DNA from: Blastococcus sp. TF02-8
GTDB taxonomy: Bacteria > Actinomycetota > Actinomycetes > Mycobacteriales > Geodermatophilaceae
Reading direction: 5' to 3'
Length of the DNA: 64,000 nt
Assembly (NCBI RefSeq): GCF_003319175.1
Contig: NZ_QOHK01000002.1
Span: forward strand, 531,890 to 595,889
The translations under genes were made by a program, and so were the position numbers. This document shows, in pieces, positions 46,003-55,035 of this stretch. The first letter of the stretch is position 1, and every line of letters begins with the position of its first letter. The notes beneath the pieces were generated by a model. That model was not told the DNA's origin, did no database searches, and saw only the letters and a program-made list of their open reading frames with translations.

Positions 46003-46593
46003 CTACCCGTGCCGGTGGGCGGCTACCTCCCTGGCCGCGGCCAGCTCCTCCGGTGTGTCGCAGTCCACCCACGGGGCGGGCGCGCCCGGCGGGACGGTCG
46101 GGCGGTGCCGGTCGACGTCCAGGCCGCTCAGGGCGCGGTGGAGGGCGGTCGGGCCGTCCGGCGCGCCCACCGCGGCCCGCAGCGCGGCCGTCCGCCAGAC
46201 GCCCAGCAGCAGCTGGTCCCGGCCGGCGTCGTCGACGACGAGGACGCCGTCGCCGCGCAGTCGGCTCCGCAGCTGCGCGACCAGCGCCGCGGTGAGGAAG
46301 GGGAGGTCGCCCGCGAGGACGGCGACGACGTCGGTGCCGACGTCGCGGAGGCCGGCCCGGAGGGCGGCCACCGGACCACCGCCGGGCGGATCCTCGCGCA
46401 CGACGACGACGTCCGGCGCCGTCGGCTGCGGTGGCCCGACCACGACCCGGCCGGCCGCGTCCGCCACCGCCTCGAGGACGGCGGCGAGCATGGTCCGCCC
46501 GCCGACGTCCAGCTGCGGTTTGGCCTGCCCGCCCAGCCGGGCGGCGCGACCGCCGGCCAGCACGACGGCCGTGTAGGGCGGCAGCTCCTCCAT
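46003..46593 (-). CDS. mobA: Molybdenum cofactor guanylyltransferase-like protein (MobA)
   Basis: 196 residues from ATG 46593-46591; a far longer frame upstream overlaps fdhD and is an artefact. Nucleotidyltransferase fold: N-terminal AVVLAGGRAARLGGQAKPQL with the Lys that binds the triphosphate, VREDPPGGGPVAALRAGL, and VLAGDLPFLTAAL with the metal Asp. Attaches GMP to molybdopterin-Mo to form the MGD cofactor. Divergent from fdhD, and not far from moeA-moaC-mogA. Assignment of MobA over MocA or other nucleotidyltransferases rests on context. Confidence 0.78.
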   Translation of the reverse strand: MEELPPYTAVVLAGGRAARLGGQAKPQLDVGGRTMLAAVLEAVADAAGRVVVGPPQPTAPDVVVVREDPPGGGPVAALRAGLRDVGTDVVAVLAGDLPFLTAALVAQLRSRLRGDGVLVVDDAGRDQLLLGVWRTAALRAAVGAPDGPTALHRALSGLDVDRHRPTVPPGAPAPWVDCDTPEELAAAREVAAHRHG

Positions 46594-46635
46594 GCGCAGC
46601 ACCGTAGAGCTCCGAGGCTGGGTACCGTCGCCCCC

Positions 46636-47466
46636 GTGGGACGAGTCACCAGCCGCACCCCGGTGCTGCGCATCCGCGGCGCGCAGCACACCACCCGGCC
46701 CGACACCGTGGCGGCCGAGGAGCCGCTGGAGATCCGGCTGGGCGGCACCGCGCTCGCGGTGACGATGCGGACCCCCGGTGACGACTTCGACCTCGTGCAC
46801 GGTTTCCTCGCCACCGAAGGGGTCATCTCCGGCGCGGACGACGTCGCCGGGCTGCGGTACTGCGACTCCGTCGACGCCGACGGGCGGAACACCTACAACG
46901 TGGTCGACGTCGACCTGGCGCCCGGCGTGCCCATCCCCGACACGGGGCTGGAGCGGAACTTCTACACCTCCAGCTCCTGCGGCGTCTGCGGCAAGGCGAG
47001 CATCGACGCCATCCGGACCAAGACCTCCTTCGACGTCGCCGGCGACCCGGCCCGGCTGCCGCTGGAGGTGCTGCTGGCGTTGCCCGACCGGCTGCGCGCC
47101 GAGCAGCAGGTGTTCGACAAGACCGGGGGCCTGCACGCCGCCGGGCTGTTCACCGCCGGCGGCGAGCTGCGCGCCCTGCGCGAGGACGTGGGGCGGCACA
47201 ACGCCGTGGACAAGGTGATCGGCGACGGCGTGCGCGCGGGCCGGCTCCCGCTGGCCGGCCACGTGCTCATGGTGAGCGGGCGGGCGAGCTTCGAGCTCAC
47301 CCAGAAGGCGGCGATGGCCGGCATCCCGGTGCTCGCCGCGGTGTCGGCCCCGTCGTCCCTGGCGGTGGAGCTGGCCCGCGAAGTCGGCATCACGCTGGTC
47401 GGCTTCCTGCGCGGCGACGGCTGCAACGTCTACACGCATCCCGAGCGGATCGTGCTGCCCGACTAG
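46636..47466 (+). CDS. fdhD: Formate dehydrogenase accessory sulfurtransferase FdhD
   Basis: 276 residues from GTG 46636. Passes sulfur from a desulfurase to the Mo-cofactor before insertion into formate dehydrogenase. The Cys pair that carries the persulfide is Cys115 and Cys118 (SSSCGVCGKAS). Also GDDFDLVHGFLATEGVI, FDKTGGLHAAGLFTAGGEL, REDVGRHNAVDKVIGD and MVSGRASFELTQKAAMAGIP. Divergent to mobA with a 42-nt gap; converges on the - strand gene at 47468. The formate dehydrogenase itself is not in the window. Confidence 0.94.
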   Translation: MGRVTSRTPVLRIRGAQHTTRPDTVAAEEPLEIRLGGTALAVTMRTPGDDFDLVHGFLATEGVISGADDVAGLRYCDSVDADGRNTYNVVDVDLAPGVPIPDTGLERNFYTSSSCGVCGKASIDAIRTKTSFDVAGDPARLPLEVLLALPDRLRAEQQVFDKTGGLHAAGLFTAGGELRALREDVGRHNAVDKVIGDGVRAGRLPLAGHVLMVSGRASFELTQKAAMAGIPVLAAVSAPSSLAVELAREVGITLVGFLRGDGCNVYTHPERIVLPD

Positions 47467-47467
47467 G

Positions 47468-48001
47468 TCACGGCGCCACGTCGACGTGCACGACGACCCC
47501 GGACGGCTGCCGGTGGTGGTTGTGCGGGAGCGGGCCCGCGAGCGCGGCGTAGTCCTCCCAGTCGGTCCACGAACCGCCGTCCGTGACCGGCCAGGTGGAC
47601 CACCCGTCCGGCACGTCCTCCCAGTGGCCATCGCGCGTCTTCCGCTGGGTCCCGATCACCAGGGACACCTCTCCGGCCCGCCCTCGGGTCGGGGGGACCG
47701 CCGCGGGCACGAAGCCGTGCGCCAGGGCCAGCAGTGCGCCCCGGAACGGGACTGCGCCGGGCTCCCGCCGCCACGCCGCCACCGGCCCACGCGTGATCAC
47801 CAGGCCCGACTCGACCCCGATGTGATCGCTCTCGTAACCGCCGAGACGCAGGGTGGCCTCGGCCGCCCAGCGGATCTCGAACGCCGCTGGGTGCTCCGGG
47901 TCGTCGTACCAGGCGAGCCTCCACTCCACGGCGTCCCCGACGGACGGGACCGGTAGGCAGCAGTCGATCTCCCAGGCGCTCAGGAACACCGGGATGCGCA
48001 C
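47468..48001 (-). CDS. Conserved hypothetical protein (DUF6578-like)
   Basis: 177 residues from GTG 48001-47999, which follows the mogA stop by 2 nt. It begins MRIPVFLSAWEIDCCLPVPS, which resembles the W-x-x-x-CC-x-P-x-x-VGD start of actinomycete DUF6578 proteins; that name is from memory and unsure. The rest has no recognised motif; WEDVPDGWSTWPVTDGGS is Trp-rich. No signal peptide or membrane segment. Its place as last gene of a moeA-moaC-mogA operon suggests a link to molybdenum cofactor or chance read-through. Confidence 0.6.
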   Translation of the reverse strand: MRIPVFLSAWEIDCCLPVPSVGDAVEWRLAWYDDPEHPAAFEIRWAAEATLRLGGYESDHIGVESGLVITRGPVAAWRREPGAVPFRGALLALAHGFVPAAVPPTRGRAGEVSLVIGTQRKTRDGHWEDVPDGWSTWPVTDGGSWTDWEDYAALAGPLPHNHHRQPSGVVVHVDVAP

Positions 48002-48003
48002 GG

Positions 48004-48507
48004 TCAGCCCTGCGGGTGGTCGCCGCCGCGGAGCTGGCTGACCACGTGGGGGAGCAGCGGTCCCAGGACCGCCAGCCCGTCCTTCACGCCGCCGGTCGAG
48101 CCGGGCAGGTTGACGATCAGCGTCCGTCCGGCCGTCCCGGCCAGCCCGCGGGAGAGCACCGCCGTCGGGACACCGCTGTCGGCGCCGTACCGGCGGACGG
48201 CGTCGGCGATCCCCGGCGCCTCGCGCTCGAGCACGGCGCGGGTCGCCTCGGGGGTGACGTCGGTGGGGGAGAGGCCGGTGCCCCCGGTGGTGACGACGAG
48301 GTCGGCGCCCAGGTCGACTGCGTTCCGCAGCACGGCGGCGAGCTCGTCCACGTCGTCGGGGCGCACGTGGGGGCCCTCGACCGCGAAGCCGAGCTCGCGC
48401 AGACCGGCGGCGAGGACCTGACCGCTGCGGTCCTCGTAGACGCCGGCCGACGCCCGGTTGGAGGCGGTGACGACGACGGCGCGCGCCCCCGCCGGGAGGT
48501 CGCTCAT
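48004..48507 (-). CDS. mogA: Molybdenum cofactor biosynthesis protein MogA/MoaB
   Basis: 167 residues from ATG 48507-48505, overlapping the moaC stop (ATGA). Adenylates molybdopterin before Mo insertion. MoCF domain with VTTGGTGLSPTDVTPEAT and the C-terminal NLPGSTGGVKDGLAVLGPLL. A longer upstream frame overlaps moaC and was rejected. MoaB and MogA are hard to tell apart by sequence; the name here is a family-level call. Confidence 0.88.
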   Translation of the reverse strand: MSDLPAGARAVVVTASNRASAGVYEDRSGQVLAAGLRELGFAVEGPHVRPDDVDELAAVLRNAVDLGADLVVTTGGTGLSPTDVTPEATRAVLEREAPGIADAVRRYGADSGVPTAVLSRGLAGTAGRTLIVNLPGSTGGVKDGLAVLGPLLPHVVSQLRGGDHPQG

Positions 48508-48977
48508 CGCGTCCAGACCCCGCTCTTGCCGCCGGACTTCCGGAGCAGGCGCACGTCGGTGATGGCTGCCCGCGGGTCGACCGCCTTCACCATGTCGATC
48601 ATCGTCAGCCCGGCCACGGTGACGGCGGTCAACGCCTCCATCTCCACCCCGGTGCGGTCGGCGGTGCGGGCGGTCGCGGTGATCTCGACCGCCTCGTCGA
48701 CGACCTCGATGTCGACGGTCACGCCGTGGAGGGCGATCGGGTGGCACAGCGGAACCAGGTCCGGCGTCCGCTTGGCGCCGGCGATGCCGGCGATCCGGGC
48801 GACGGCGACGGCGTCGCCCTTGGGCACGCCCTTCCCGCGCAGCAGGTCGACGACCTCGGCGCTGACCAGGACCCGGCCCGCAGCGGTGGCCTCGCGGGCG
48901 GTGACCTCCTTGGCGCTGACGTCGACCATGCGCGCCGCGCCGGTCTCGTCCACGTGCGTGAGGCGGGCATGGGTCAC
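48504..48977 (-). CDS. moaC: Cyclic pyranopterin monophosphate synthase MoaC
   Basis: 157 residues from GTG 48977-48975, overlapping moeA (GTGA). Second step of Mo-cofactor synthesis, with MoaA making its substrate. Start LTHVDETGAARMVDVSAKEV, conserved KRTPDLVPLCHPIALHGV, TGVEMEALTAVTVAGLTM and MVKAVDPRAAITDVRL; the active-site Lys and Asp are in these blocks. moaA, moaD and moaE are not in the window. Confidence 0.94.
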   Translation of the reverse strand: MTHARLTHVDETGAARMVDVSAKEVTAREATAAGRVLVSAEVVDLLRGKGVPKGDAVAVARIAGIAGAKRTPDLVPLCHPIALHGVTVDIEVVDEAVEITATARTADRTGVEMEALTAVTVAGLTMIDMVKAVDPRAAITDVRLLRKSGGKSGVWTR

Positions 48978-50176
48978 TGGAGGGCTCCTTCGATCAGCAC
49001 GACGTCGACGTGTGCTCCTGCCGGCAGCTCGGTGACGTCCTCGGGCACGACGACCAGGCAGTTCGCCCGGGCGAGGTGCGCCACGAGGTGCGAGCCGGGA
49101 CCGCCGACCTGGGAGACGTCGCCGCCGTCGTACCGCCCGCGGAGGAACTGGCGGCGGCCGGCGGGGGACCGCAGGGGGCCGGTGAGCCGGGCGGGCGCCC
49201 TCAGCCGGGCAGGGGAGGAGTACCCGAGCGCGCGGCGCAGCGCCGGACGGACGAACACCTCGAAGGACACGAAGGCGCTGACCGGGTTGCCGGGCAGCGT
49301 CACCACGGGGACGCCGTCCACCGTGCCCGCGCCCTGCGGCCCGCCGGGCTGCATCGCGACCTTGCCGAACTCGACGGTGCCGAGCGTCCGGAAGGCGTCC
49401 TTGACCACCTCGTATGCGCCCGCGCTCACCCCGCCGCTGGTCACCAGGAGGTCAGCGGTGGCCAGCTCCCGGCGGACGGTGCTCAGGAACTGGTCGACGT
49501 CGTCGGGCACGAAGTGCAGCCGGCGGGGGATGCCCCCGGCCTCCTCGACGGCCGCGGCCAGGAGTACCGAGTTGGACTCGTAGATCTGGCCCCGGGCCAG
49601 GGGGCGGCCGGGCTCGACCAGCTCGCTGCCGGTGGACAGGATCAGCACCCGCGGACGGCGGCGCACGGTCAGCTCGGTCACGCCGACGGCCGCCGCCAGC
49701 CCCAGCTGCGCCGCGCCCAGGGGCGCCCCGGCGGTGAGGGCGACCGCCCCGACCGCGATGTCCTCGCCGGCAGCGCGCAGGTGGGTGCCGGCGTCGGGGC
49801 GGTCCCGGATCTCGACGACCTCCGTGCCGCCGTCGGTCAGCTCCACGGGGACGACGACGTCGGCACCGGGCGGCAGCGGGGCGCCGGTCATGATGCGGTG
49901 GACGGTGCCGGGTGCCAGCGGCACGACGTCGCTGCGGCCGGCGGGGATGTCCTCGGCCACCGGCAGCCGGACGGGGCCGCCGTCGGGACCGGCCAGTTCG
50001 GCCCAGCGCCCGGCGTAGCCGTCCATGGCGGAGTTGTCGAAGCCGGGTAGCGGGACCTGGGCGACGACGTCGCGCGCGAGCACCCGCCCGTGCGCCTCGG
50101 CGAGCGGGATCGTCTCCTCGGGCATGGCGGGCAGCAGGGCGTCGACCACCGCCTGGTGTTCCTCGACCGTGCGCAC
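48974..50176 (-). CDS. moeA: Molybdopterin molybdenumtransferase MoeA
   Basis: 400 residues from GTG 50176-50174 (a longer upstream frame exists but the family begins near MRTVEEHQAVVDALLPAM). Inserts molybdate into adenylated molybdopterin made by MogA. Conserved LPGFDNSAMDGYA, GTVHRIMTGAPLPPGADVVV, RVLILSTGSELVEPG, SGGVSAGAYEVVKDAF and LPGNPVSAFVSFEVFVRPAL. First gene of the - strand operon moeA-moaC-mogA-hypothetical; the 89-nt gap to the divergent carbonic anhydrase gene holds both promoters. Confidence 0.94.
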   Translation of the reverse strand: MRTVEEHQAVVDALLPAMPEETIPLAEAHGRVLARDVVAQVPLPGFDNSAMDGYAGRWAELAGPDGGPVRLPVAEDIPAGRSDVVPLAPGTVHRIMTGAPLPPGADVVVPVELTDGGTEVVEIRDRPDAGTHLRAAGEDIAVGAVALTAGAPLGAAQLGLAAAVGVTELTVRRRPRVLILSTGSELVEPGRPLARGQIYESNSVLLAAAVEEAGGIPRRLHFVPDDVDQFLSTVRRELATADLLVTSGGVSAGAYEVVKDAFRTLGTVEFGKVAMQPGGPQGAGTVDGVPVVTLPGNPVSAFVSFEVFVRPALRRALGYSSPARLRAPARLTGPLRSPAGRRQFLRGRYDGGDVSQVGGPGSHLVAHLARANCLVVVPEDVTELPAGAHVDVVLIEGALQ

Positions 50177-50265
50177 GCGCCCATCCTGGCCGATCACCCC
50201 GTGGCGCACCTCGGCGGCCGCCGGATTACTGTCCCGGCACACAACGGGACGACCTGGAGGGTGAC

Positions 50266-50751
50266 GTGGCGGAGATCGACCGGATGCTCGAGGCGAACGC
50301 GGCCTGGGCCGAGCGCTTCCCCGGCAGCAAGCCGGTGCGACCGGCTCGCAAGGTGGCCGTCGTCGCCTGCATGGACGCGCGCATCCCGCTCTTCGGCGTG
50401 CTGGGCCTCGAGGTGGGTGACGCGCACGTCATCCGCAACGCCGGCGGAGTCGTCACCGAGGACGTCATCCGGTCGCTGACCCTGAGCCAGCACGCGCTGG
50501 GCACCCGCGAGATCGTGCTGGTGCACCACACGAACTGCGGGCTGCAGACCACCGACGACGTCTCCTTCGCCGACACGGTCGAGGCAGCCACCGGCCGTCG
50601 TCCCCCGTGGGCGGCCCGGACGTTCACCGACGTCGACGACGACGTCCGCGAGTCGATCCGGCTCATCAAGGAGAGCCCCTACCTGCTCTCGCACGAGGTG
50701 CGCGGCACGGTCTACGACGTCGACTCGGGGCGGCTGCGCGAGGTCGTGTGA
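50266..50751 (+). CDS. Beta-class carbonic anhydrase (Rv1284-like)
   Basis: 161 residues from GTG 50266 (GGAGGG 4-5 nt upstream; a GTG at 50261 is in another frame). Interconverts CO2 and bicarbonate. Zinc ligands Cys35 (ACMDARI, with the Asp37-Arg39 dyad), His88 and Cys91 (HHTNCGL). The segment AHVIRNAGGVVTEDVIRSLT is strongly reminiscent of the small mycobacterial enzyme Rv1284. Divergent from moeA and not obviously part of an operon with the downstream protease. Confidence 0.9.
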   Translation: MAEIDRMLEANAAWAERFPGSKPVRPARKVAVVACMDARIPLFGVLGLEVGDAHVIRNAGGVVTEDVIRSLTLSQHALGTREIVLVHHTNCGLQTTDDVSFADTVEAATGRRPPWAARTFTDVDDDVRESIRLIKESPYLLSHEVRGTVYDVDSGRLREVV

Positions 50752-50797
50752 CCGGCCGGCGCGCCGCTCCGTGAGGAGCTGCTCGCTCGGCGTGCGA

Positions 50798-50811
50798 GTG
50801 ATCTGGATCAC
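50798..50811 (+). promoter_or_regulatory. Crp-type operator upstream of the subtilase gene
   Basis: GTGATCTGGATCAC is a perfect GTGA-N6-TCAC site, 59-72 nt before the start codon of the secreted protease and 4 nt before TAGCGT (50815-50820), a possible -10. Its position over the -35 region would fit control by a Crp/FNR-family protein. The regulator gene is not in the window. Confidence 0.5.
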
Positions 50812-50870
50812 CGCTAGCGTCCGATCCGCCGTGCTCACGGCGCGTATCCGGACCGAAACGGAGCAGCAGC

Positions 50871-52514
50871 ATGCACTTCTCCGGACGGCGACTCGGTCGC
50901 CTCCTCGTCGGCACCGCGGTCATCGCCGCGACCGGCGTCATCACCCCGACGGCGGCCACCGCCGCACCCGCGGGGAGCACCGGCCCTGCCCAGACCTACC
51001 TGGTCGTGTTCAAGGGCAGCGCCAGTCCGGCCGACGCGGCGCGGACCGTCGCGGCGGCCGGCGGCAGCGTCGTCACCGACTACCGCCAGATCGGCGTCCT
51101 GGTCGCGCGCAGCGGCAACGCCGCCTTCGCCGACCGGGTCGAGGCCGACCGGCGGGTCGAGGGCGTCTCGGCGACCGCGGGTTACGCCACCCGGCTGGAG
51201 GACGTCGAGGCCGAAGGGCCCCCCGCCGGGGACCTGCCGAACGCGCCGGCCACCGACGCCGACACGTTCAGCGGTCTCCAGTGGGACATGCGCCAGATGC
51301 ACACCCCGGAGGCGCACGCCATCACCGGGGGCAGCCGGGAGGTCGTGGTCGGGACCATCGACACCGGCGTCGACTACCGCCACCCGGACCTGCGGGCCAA
51401 CATCTCCGACGCCGACAGCGCCAACTGCCTCAGCGGCGCGCCGGTGCAGGGTGCGGCCGCCGCTGCCGACGACAACGGCCACGGCACCCACACCGCCGGG
51501 ACGATCGCCGCGGCCTCGAACGGGGCCGGGATCGTCGGCGTCGCGCCGAACGTCCGGGTCGCCGGCATCAAGGCCGCGACGGCCGAGGGGTACTTCTTCC
51601 CCGAGGCGGTGGTCTGCTCGTTCGTCTGGGCCGGTGACCGGGGCATCGACGTGACGAACAACAGCTACTTCGTCGACCCCTACCTCTTCAACTGCCGCAA
51701 CGAGGCCGACCAGCGGGCCATCTGGAAGGCCGTGCAGCGCGCGGTCCGCTACGCCCAGCAGAAGGGCGTCACCGTCGTCGCCTCCGAGGGCAACAACTCC
51801 GAGGACCTGTCGCACCCGACGGCGGACGCCACCAGCCCCGACTTCCCGCCGGGCTCCGAGCAGGAGCGCGAGGTCACCAACGCGTGCGTGGTCCTGCCGG
51901 TCGAGCTGCCCGGCGTCATCGGTGTGACCGCCACCGGAAGCCTCGAGCAGGGCACCGCCGCCGGTCGGTACGCGGACGACCTGAAGTCCTACTACTCCTC
52001 CTACGGTGTCAGCACCGCGGACGTCGCCGCTCCCGGTGGGGACTTCTACTTCCGCGGATCCGACGCGGGTGCCCAGGCGATCCAGGGCCAGGTGCTCTCC
52101 ACCTGGCCGTCGGACCTGCCCTGCTCCCGCAGTCGGCAGGAGCCGACCGGGGACGCGAGCTACCCGACGGCCGTGTACTGCGGCATCCAGGGCACCTCGA
52201 TGGCGGGGCCGCACGTGGCGGGCCTCGCCGCCCTGGTGATCAGCCGCTACGGCGACCTGCGCAACGGGTCGGCCTCCATGCAGCCGGGCCGGGTGGCCTC
52301 GATCATCGAGGGCACGGCCGACCCGCAGGCATGCCCGACGGTTCTGCCGGTGGCCACCTCCGGCAGCCGGGCCGGTACGCCCTACGCCGCGTTCGTGGGC
52401 TCGGAGAGCGGCGCCGTGCAGCAGTGCCAGGGCAACGGCGGCCACACCTCCTGGTACGGCGCCGGGCAGGTCGACGCCCTCGCCGCGGTCACGGGGAACC
52501 GCGCCAACGGCTGA
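50871..52514 (+). CDS. Secreted S8 family serine protease (subtilase)
   Basis: 547 residues. Signal peptide about 1-32 (positively charged start RRLGRLLVG, then a hydrophobic stretch, Ala-x-Ala-type end ATA). Next an I9-type inhibitor propeptide about 40-110 (TYLVVFKGSASPADAARTVA). Catalytic domain: Asp164 in GTIDTGVDYRHPDL, His204 in NGHGTHTAGTI, oxyanion Asn308 in ASEGNNS, Ser443 in GTSMAGPHVAGLAALV. The C-terminal part has a few Cys that may pair. Would act outside the cell, probably degrading proteins for nutrition. Possibly Crp-controlled; ends with a hairpin terminator. Its location between moeA/CA and rplM is unusual. Confidence 0.93.
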   Translation: MHFSGRRLGRLLVGTAVIAATGVITPTAATAAPAGSTGPAQTYLVVFKGSASPADAARTVAAAGGSVVTDYRQIGVLVARSGNAAFADRVEADRRVEGVSATAGYATRLEDVEAEGPPAGDLPNAPATDADTFSGLQWDMRQMHTPEAHAITGGSREVVVGTIDTGVDYRHPDLRANISDADSANCLSGAPVQGAAAAADDNGHGTHTAGTIAAASNGAGIVGVAPNVRVAGIKAATAEGYFFPEAVVCSFVWAGDRGIDVTNNSYFVDPYLFNCRNEADQRAIWKAVQRAVRYAQQKGVTVVASEGNNSEDLSHPTADATSPDFPPGSEQEREVTNACVVLPVELPGVIGVTATGSLEQGTAAGRYADDLKSYYSSYGVSTADVAAPGGDFYFRGSDAGAQAIQGQVLSTWPSDLPCSRSRQEPTGDASYPTAVYCGIQGTSMAGPHVAGLAALVISRYGDLRNGSASMQPGRVASIIEGTADPQACPTVLPVATSGSRAGTPYAAFVGSESGAVQQCQGNGGHTSWYGAGQVDALAAVTGNRANG

Positions 52515-52532
52515 CCCGGGCGGGTTGCACGG

Positions 52533-52566
52533 CGGGGCCGGTCGCGGGGGACCGCGGCCGGCCCCG
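52533..52566 (+). terminator. Terminator of the protease gene
   Basis: 14-bp stem CGGGGCCGGTCGCG (52533-52546) with CGCGGCCGGCCCCG (52553-52566), one G-U pair, loop GGGGAC, followed by TCCCGTCC. Confidence 0.6.
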
Positions 52567-52610
52567 TCCCGTCCGCACCCGCGAGGGGAAGGGGCGCACC
52601 GTGCTGCTGG

Positions 52611-52616
52611 TATCGT
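52611..52616 (+). promoter_or_regulatory. Possible -10 box of rplM-rpsI
   Basis: TATCGT follows a GTGCTGCTGG stretch, with no good -35 seventeen bases upstream (GAAGGG). A promoter is expected in the 164 bases between the protease terminator and rplM, and this is the only -10-like hexamer I noticed there. Confidence 0.25.
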
Positions 52617-52730
52617 GGGCGGCTGACGCGCGCGAGCCGGCTGGTGCTGCGCGCGTCGTTCCACGTCTCCCGTCCTCGGTGAGGCGAACCGACCAGCCAT
52701 CCCGACGACGACGCAAGGAGTCGAGCGCCC

Positions 52731-53174
52731 GTGCGCACGTACACCCCCAAGCCCGGCGAGGTCGCCCGGGCCTGGCACGTCATCGACGCCACTGATGTGG
52801 TGCTCGGTCGACTGGCCAGCCAGACCGCGCAGCTCCTGCGCGGCAAGCACAAGCCCCAGTACGCCCCGCACGTCGACGTCGGCGACTTCGTCGTCATCGT
52901 GAACGCGGGCAAGGTGGCGCTGACCGGTTCCAAGCGCGACGACAAGCGCGCCTACCGGCACTCCGGTCACCCGGGTGGTCTCAAGACCATCAACGTGGGC
53001 GACCAGCTCCGCACGCACCCCGACCGCGTCATCGAGCGCGCGATCAAGGGCATGCTGCCGCACAACACCCTCGGCCGTCAGATGATCAAGAAGCTGAAGG
53101 TCTACGCCGGCCCGGAGCACCCGCACGCCGCGCAGCAGCCCCAGACCTACGAGATCAAGCAGGTGGCCCAGTGA
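52731..53174 (+). CDS. rplM: 50S ribosomal protein L13
   Basis: 147 residues from GTG 52731 (CAAGGAG about 12 nt upstream), standard. Early 23S-binding protein. [40 protein letters not shown] and [20 protein letters not shown] are conserved, with [19 protein letters not shown]. Overlaps rpsI by 4 nt (GTGA). Confidence 0.96.
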   Translation: MRTYTPKPGEVARAWHVIDATDVVLGRLASQTAQLLRGKHKPQYAPHVDVGDFVVIVNAGKVALTGSKRDDKRAYRHSGHPGGLKTINVGDQLRTHPDRVIERAIKGMLPHNTLGRQMIKKLKVYAGPEHPHAAQQPQTYEIKQVAQ

Positions 53175-53590
53175 CCAGCGCACTGACCGTGACCGACGCC
53201 GACGGGCGTCCGGTCCAGACCGTCGGCCGGCGCAAGGAGGCCGTCGTCCGCGTGCGGCTGCTGCCCGGCACCGGCCAGTTCAAGCTCAACGGCCGCACCC
53301 TCGAGGAGTACTTCCCGAACAAGGTGCACCAGCAGCTCATCCGTGAGCCGTTCGTGACCCTCGAGAAGGGCGAGCAGTACGACGTCGTGGGCATCCTCAA
53401 GGGTGGCGGCGTCACGGGCCAGGCCGGCGCGCTGCGCCTGGCCATCGCCCGCGCCCTCATCGAGGTCGAGGCCGAGGACCGTCCGGCCCTCAAGAAGGCC
53501 GGCTTCCTGACCCGTGACGCTCGCGTCAAGGAGCGCAAGAAGTACGGGCTCAAGAAGGCCCGCAAGGCGCCTCAGTACTCCAAGCGCTGA
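53171..53590 (+). CDS. rpsI: 30S ribosomal protein S9
   Basis: 139 residues from GTG 53171. Its C-terminal tail touches the P-site tRNA anticodon. After a 17-residue extension, [40 protein letters not shown] and the basic end [17 protein letters not shown]. rplM-rpsI is a conserved pair; glmM follows after 17 nt as in many actinomycetes. Confidence 0.96.
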   Translation: MTSALTVTDADGRPVQTVGRRKEAVVRVRLLPGTGQFKLNGRTLEEYFPNKVHQQLIREPFVTLEKGEQYDVVGILKGGGVTGQAGALRLAIARALIEVEAEDRPALKKAGFLTRDARVKERKKYGLKKARKAPQYSKR

Positions 53591-53607
53591 CCGGTACGGC
53601 GTCGTCC

Positions 53608-54954
53608 ATGGGGGGGAGACTCTTCGGGACCGACGGCGTACGGGGTCGGGCCAACTCCGACCTCACGCCGGAGCTGGCTCTCTCGGTGGCTCGTGCCGCC
53701 GCAGGCGTGCTCGCCGACCGCGACGGGACCTCGCGTCCCGTCGCGGTCGTCGGCCGTGATCCCCGTGCCAGCGGGGAGATGCTCGAGGCCGCCGTCGTGG
53801 CCGGCCTGACGAGTGCCGGAGCAGAGGTGCTCCTCGCCGGCGTGGTCCCCACGCCGGCGCTGGCCTACCTGACCGGTCGCAGCGGCGCCGACCTCGGCGT
53901 CATGATCTCGGCCAGCCACAACCCCATGCCGGACAACGGCATCAAGCTCTTCAGTCGCGGCGGGCACAAGCTCCCCGACGCCCTCGAGGCCGCCATCGAG
54001 CAGACCGTCGCCTCCGCGTCCTCCGCGGGCCACCGGCCCACCGGCGCGGGGATCGGCCGCGTCCGCGCCCTCGCCGACGGCACCGAGGCCTACCTCGAGC
54101 ACCTGCTCTCCACCGTCGACCGGCCGCTGTCCGGTCTCTCCGTCGTCGTCGACGGCGCGCACGGCGCGGCTGCCGGCGCCGCGCCCGAGGTCTACCGCCG
54201 CGCCGGGGCCACCGTGCACGCGATCGGCTGCGAGCCCGACGGCTGGAACATCAACGACGGCATCGGCTCGACGCATCTCGGCCCGCTGGTCGAGGCCGTG
54301 CGAGCGCACGGGGCGGACATCGGCATCGCGCACGACGGTGACGCCGACCGCTGCCTCGCCGTCTCCGCCTCCGGCGACGTGGTCGACGGCGACGCGATCC
54401 TCGCGATCTGCGCGCTGGCGCTGCACGAGCGGGGCGGGCTGAAGTCCGACACCGTCGTCGCGACCGTGATGAGCAACCTCGGCTTCCACCACGCGATGCG
54501 AGACGCCGGGATCGCGGTGCACACCACCGCCGTCGGCGACCGCTACGTGCTGGAGGCCCTGCGCGCGCAGGACCTCAGCCTCGGCGGCGAGCAGAGCGGG
54601 CACCTGGTGTTCCTCGAGCACGCCACCACCGGAGACGGTCTCCTGACCGGGCTCGCGCTGCTCTCCCGCATGGCCGCGACCGGTTCCTCCCTGGCCGAGC
54701 TCGCGTCGGTGGTCCGCCGGCTGCCGCAGGTGCTGGTCAACGTGCCCGTGCACGACCGGCTGGCCGTCGCCGAGAGCGACGAGGTCGCCGCCGCGGTCAA
54801 CGCCGTGGAGGAGGAGCTCGGGGAGTCCGGCCGCGTGCTCCTCCGCCCGTCCGGCACCGAGCAGCTCGTGCGGGTCATGGTGGAGGCGCCGACGCAGGAG
54901 CTGGCCGACGAGGTCGCCCACCGTCTCGCCGATGTGGTGGCCCGGGTCGGCTGA
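53608..54954 (+). CDS. glmM: Phosphoglucosamine mutase
   Basis: 448 residues. Converts glucosamine-6-phosphate to glucosamine-1-phosphate for UDP-GlcNAc and the cell wall. Start [20 protein letters not shown]; phosphorylated Ser103 in [15 protein letters not shown]; Mg2+ loop DGDADR at 243-248; sugar-binding [10 protein letters not shown]; phosphate-binding [14 protein letters not shown] near the end. Typical length. Works with GlmS encoded 81 nt downstream. Confidence 0.96.
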   Translation: MGGRLFGTDGVRGRANSDLTPELALSVARAAAGVLADRDGTSRPVAVVGRDPRASGEMLEAAVVAGLTSAGAEVLLAGVVPTPALAYLTGRSGADLGVMISASHNPMPDNGIKLFSRGGHKLPDALEAAIEQTVASASSAGHRPTGAGIGRVRALADGTEAYLEHLLSTVDRPLSGLSVVVDGAHGAAAGAAPEVYRRAGATVHAIGCEPDGWNINDGIGSTHLGPLVEAVRAHGADIGIAHDGDADRCLAVSASGDVVDGDAILAICALALHERGGLKSDTVVATVMSNLGFHHAMRDAGIAVHTTAVGDRYVLEALRAQDLSLGGEQSGHLVFLEHATTGDGLLTGLALLSRMAATGSSLAELASVVRRLPQVLVNVPVHDRLAVAESDEVAAAVNAVEEELGESGRVLLRPSGTEQLVRVMVEAPTQELADEVAHRLADVVARVG

Positions 54955-55035
54955 CCCACCGGGGCCTCACCCTCGGGGGTCCCTCGCGGTCGTGGTTCTC
55001 CGCTGGCCGAGCCGGACGCCGGTACCCTCGGTCCA

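Noticed and set aside
46003..47631. 542-codon minus ORF as mobA
   Set aside because: The extra N-terminal part lies over fdhD; the recognisable MobA protein begins at ATG 46593-46591.
54955..55035. glmS ribozyme or riboswitch upstream of glmS
   Set aside because: Only 81 bases between glmM and glmS; no recognisable conserved ribozyme core, and that ribozyme is known from Firmicutes rather than actinomycetes.
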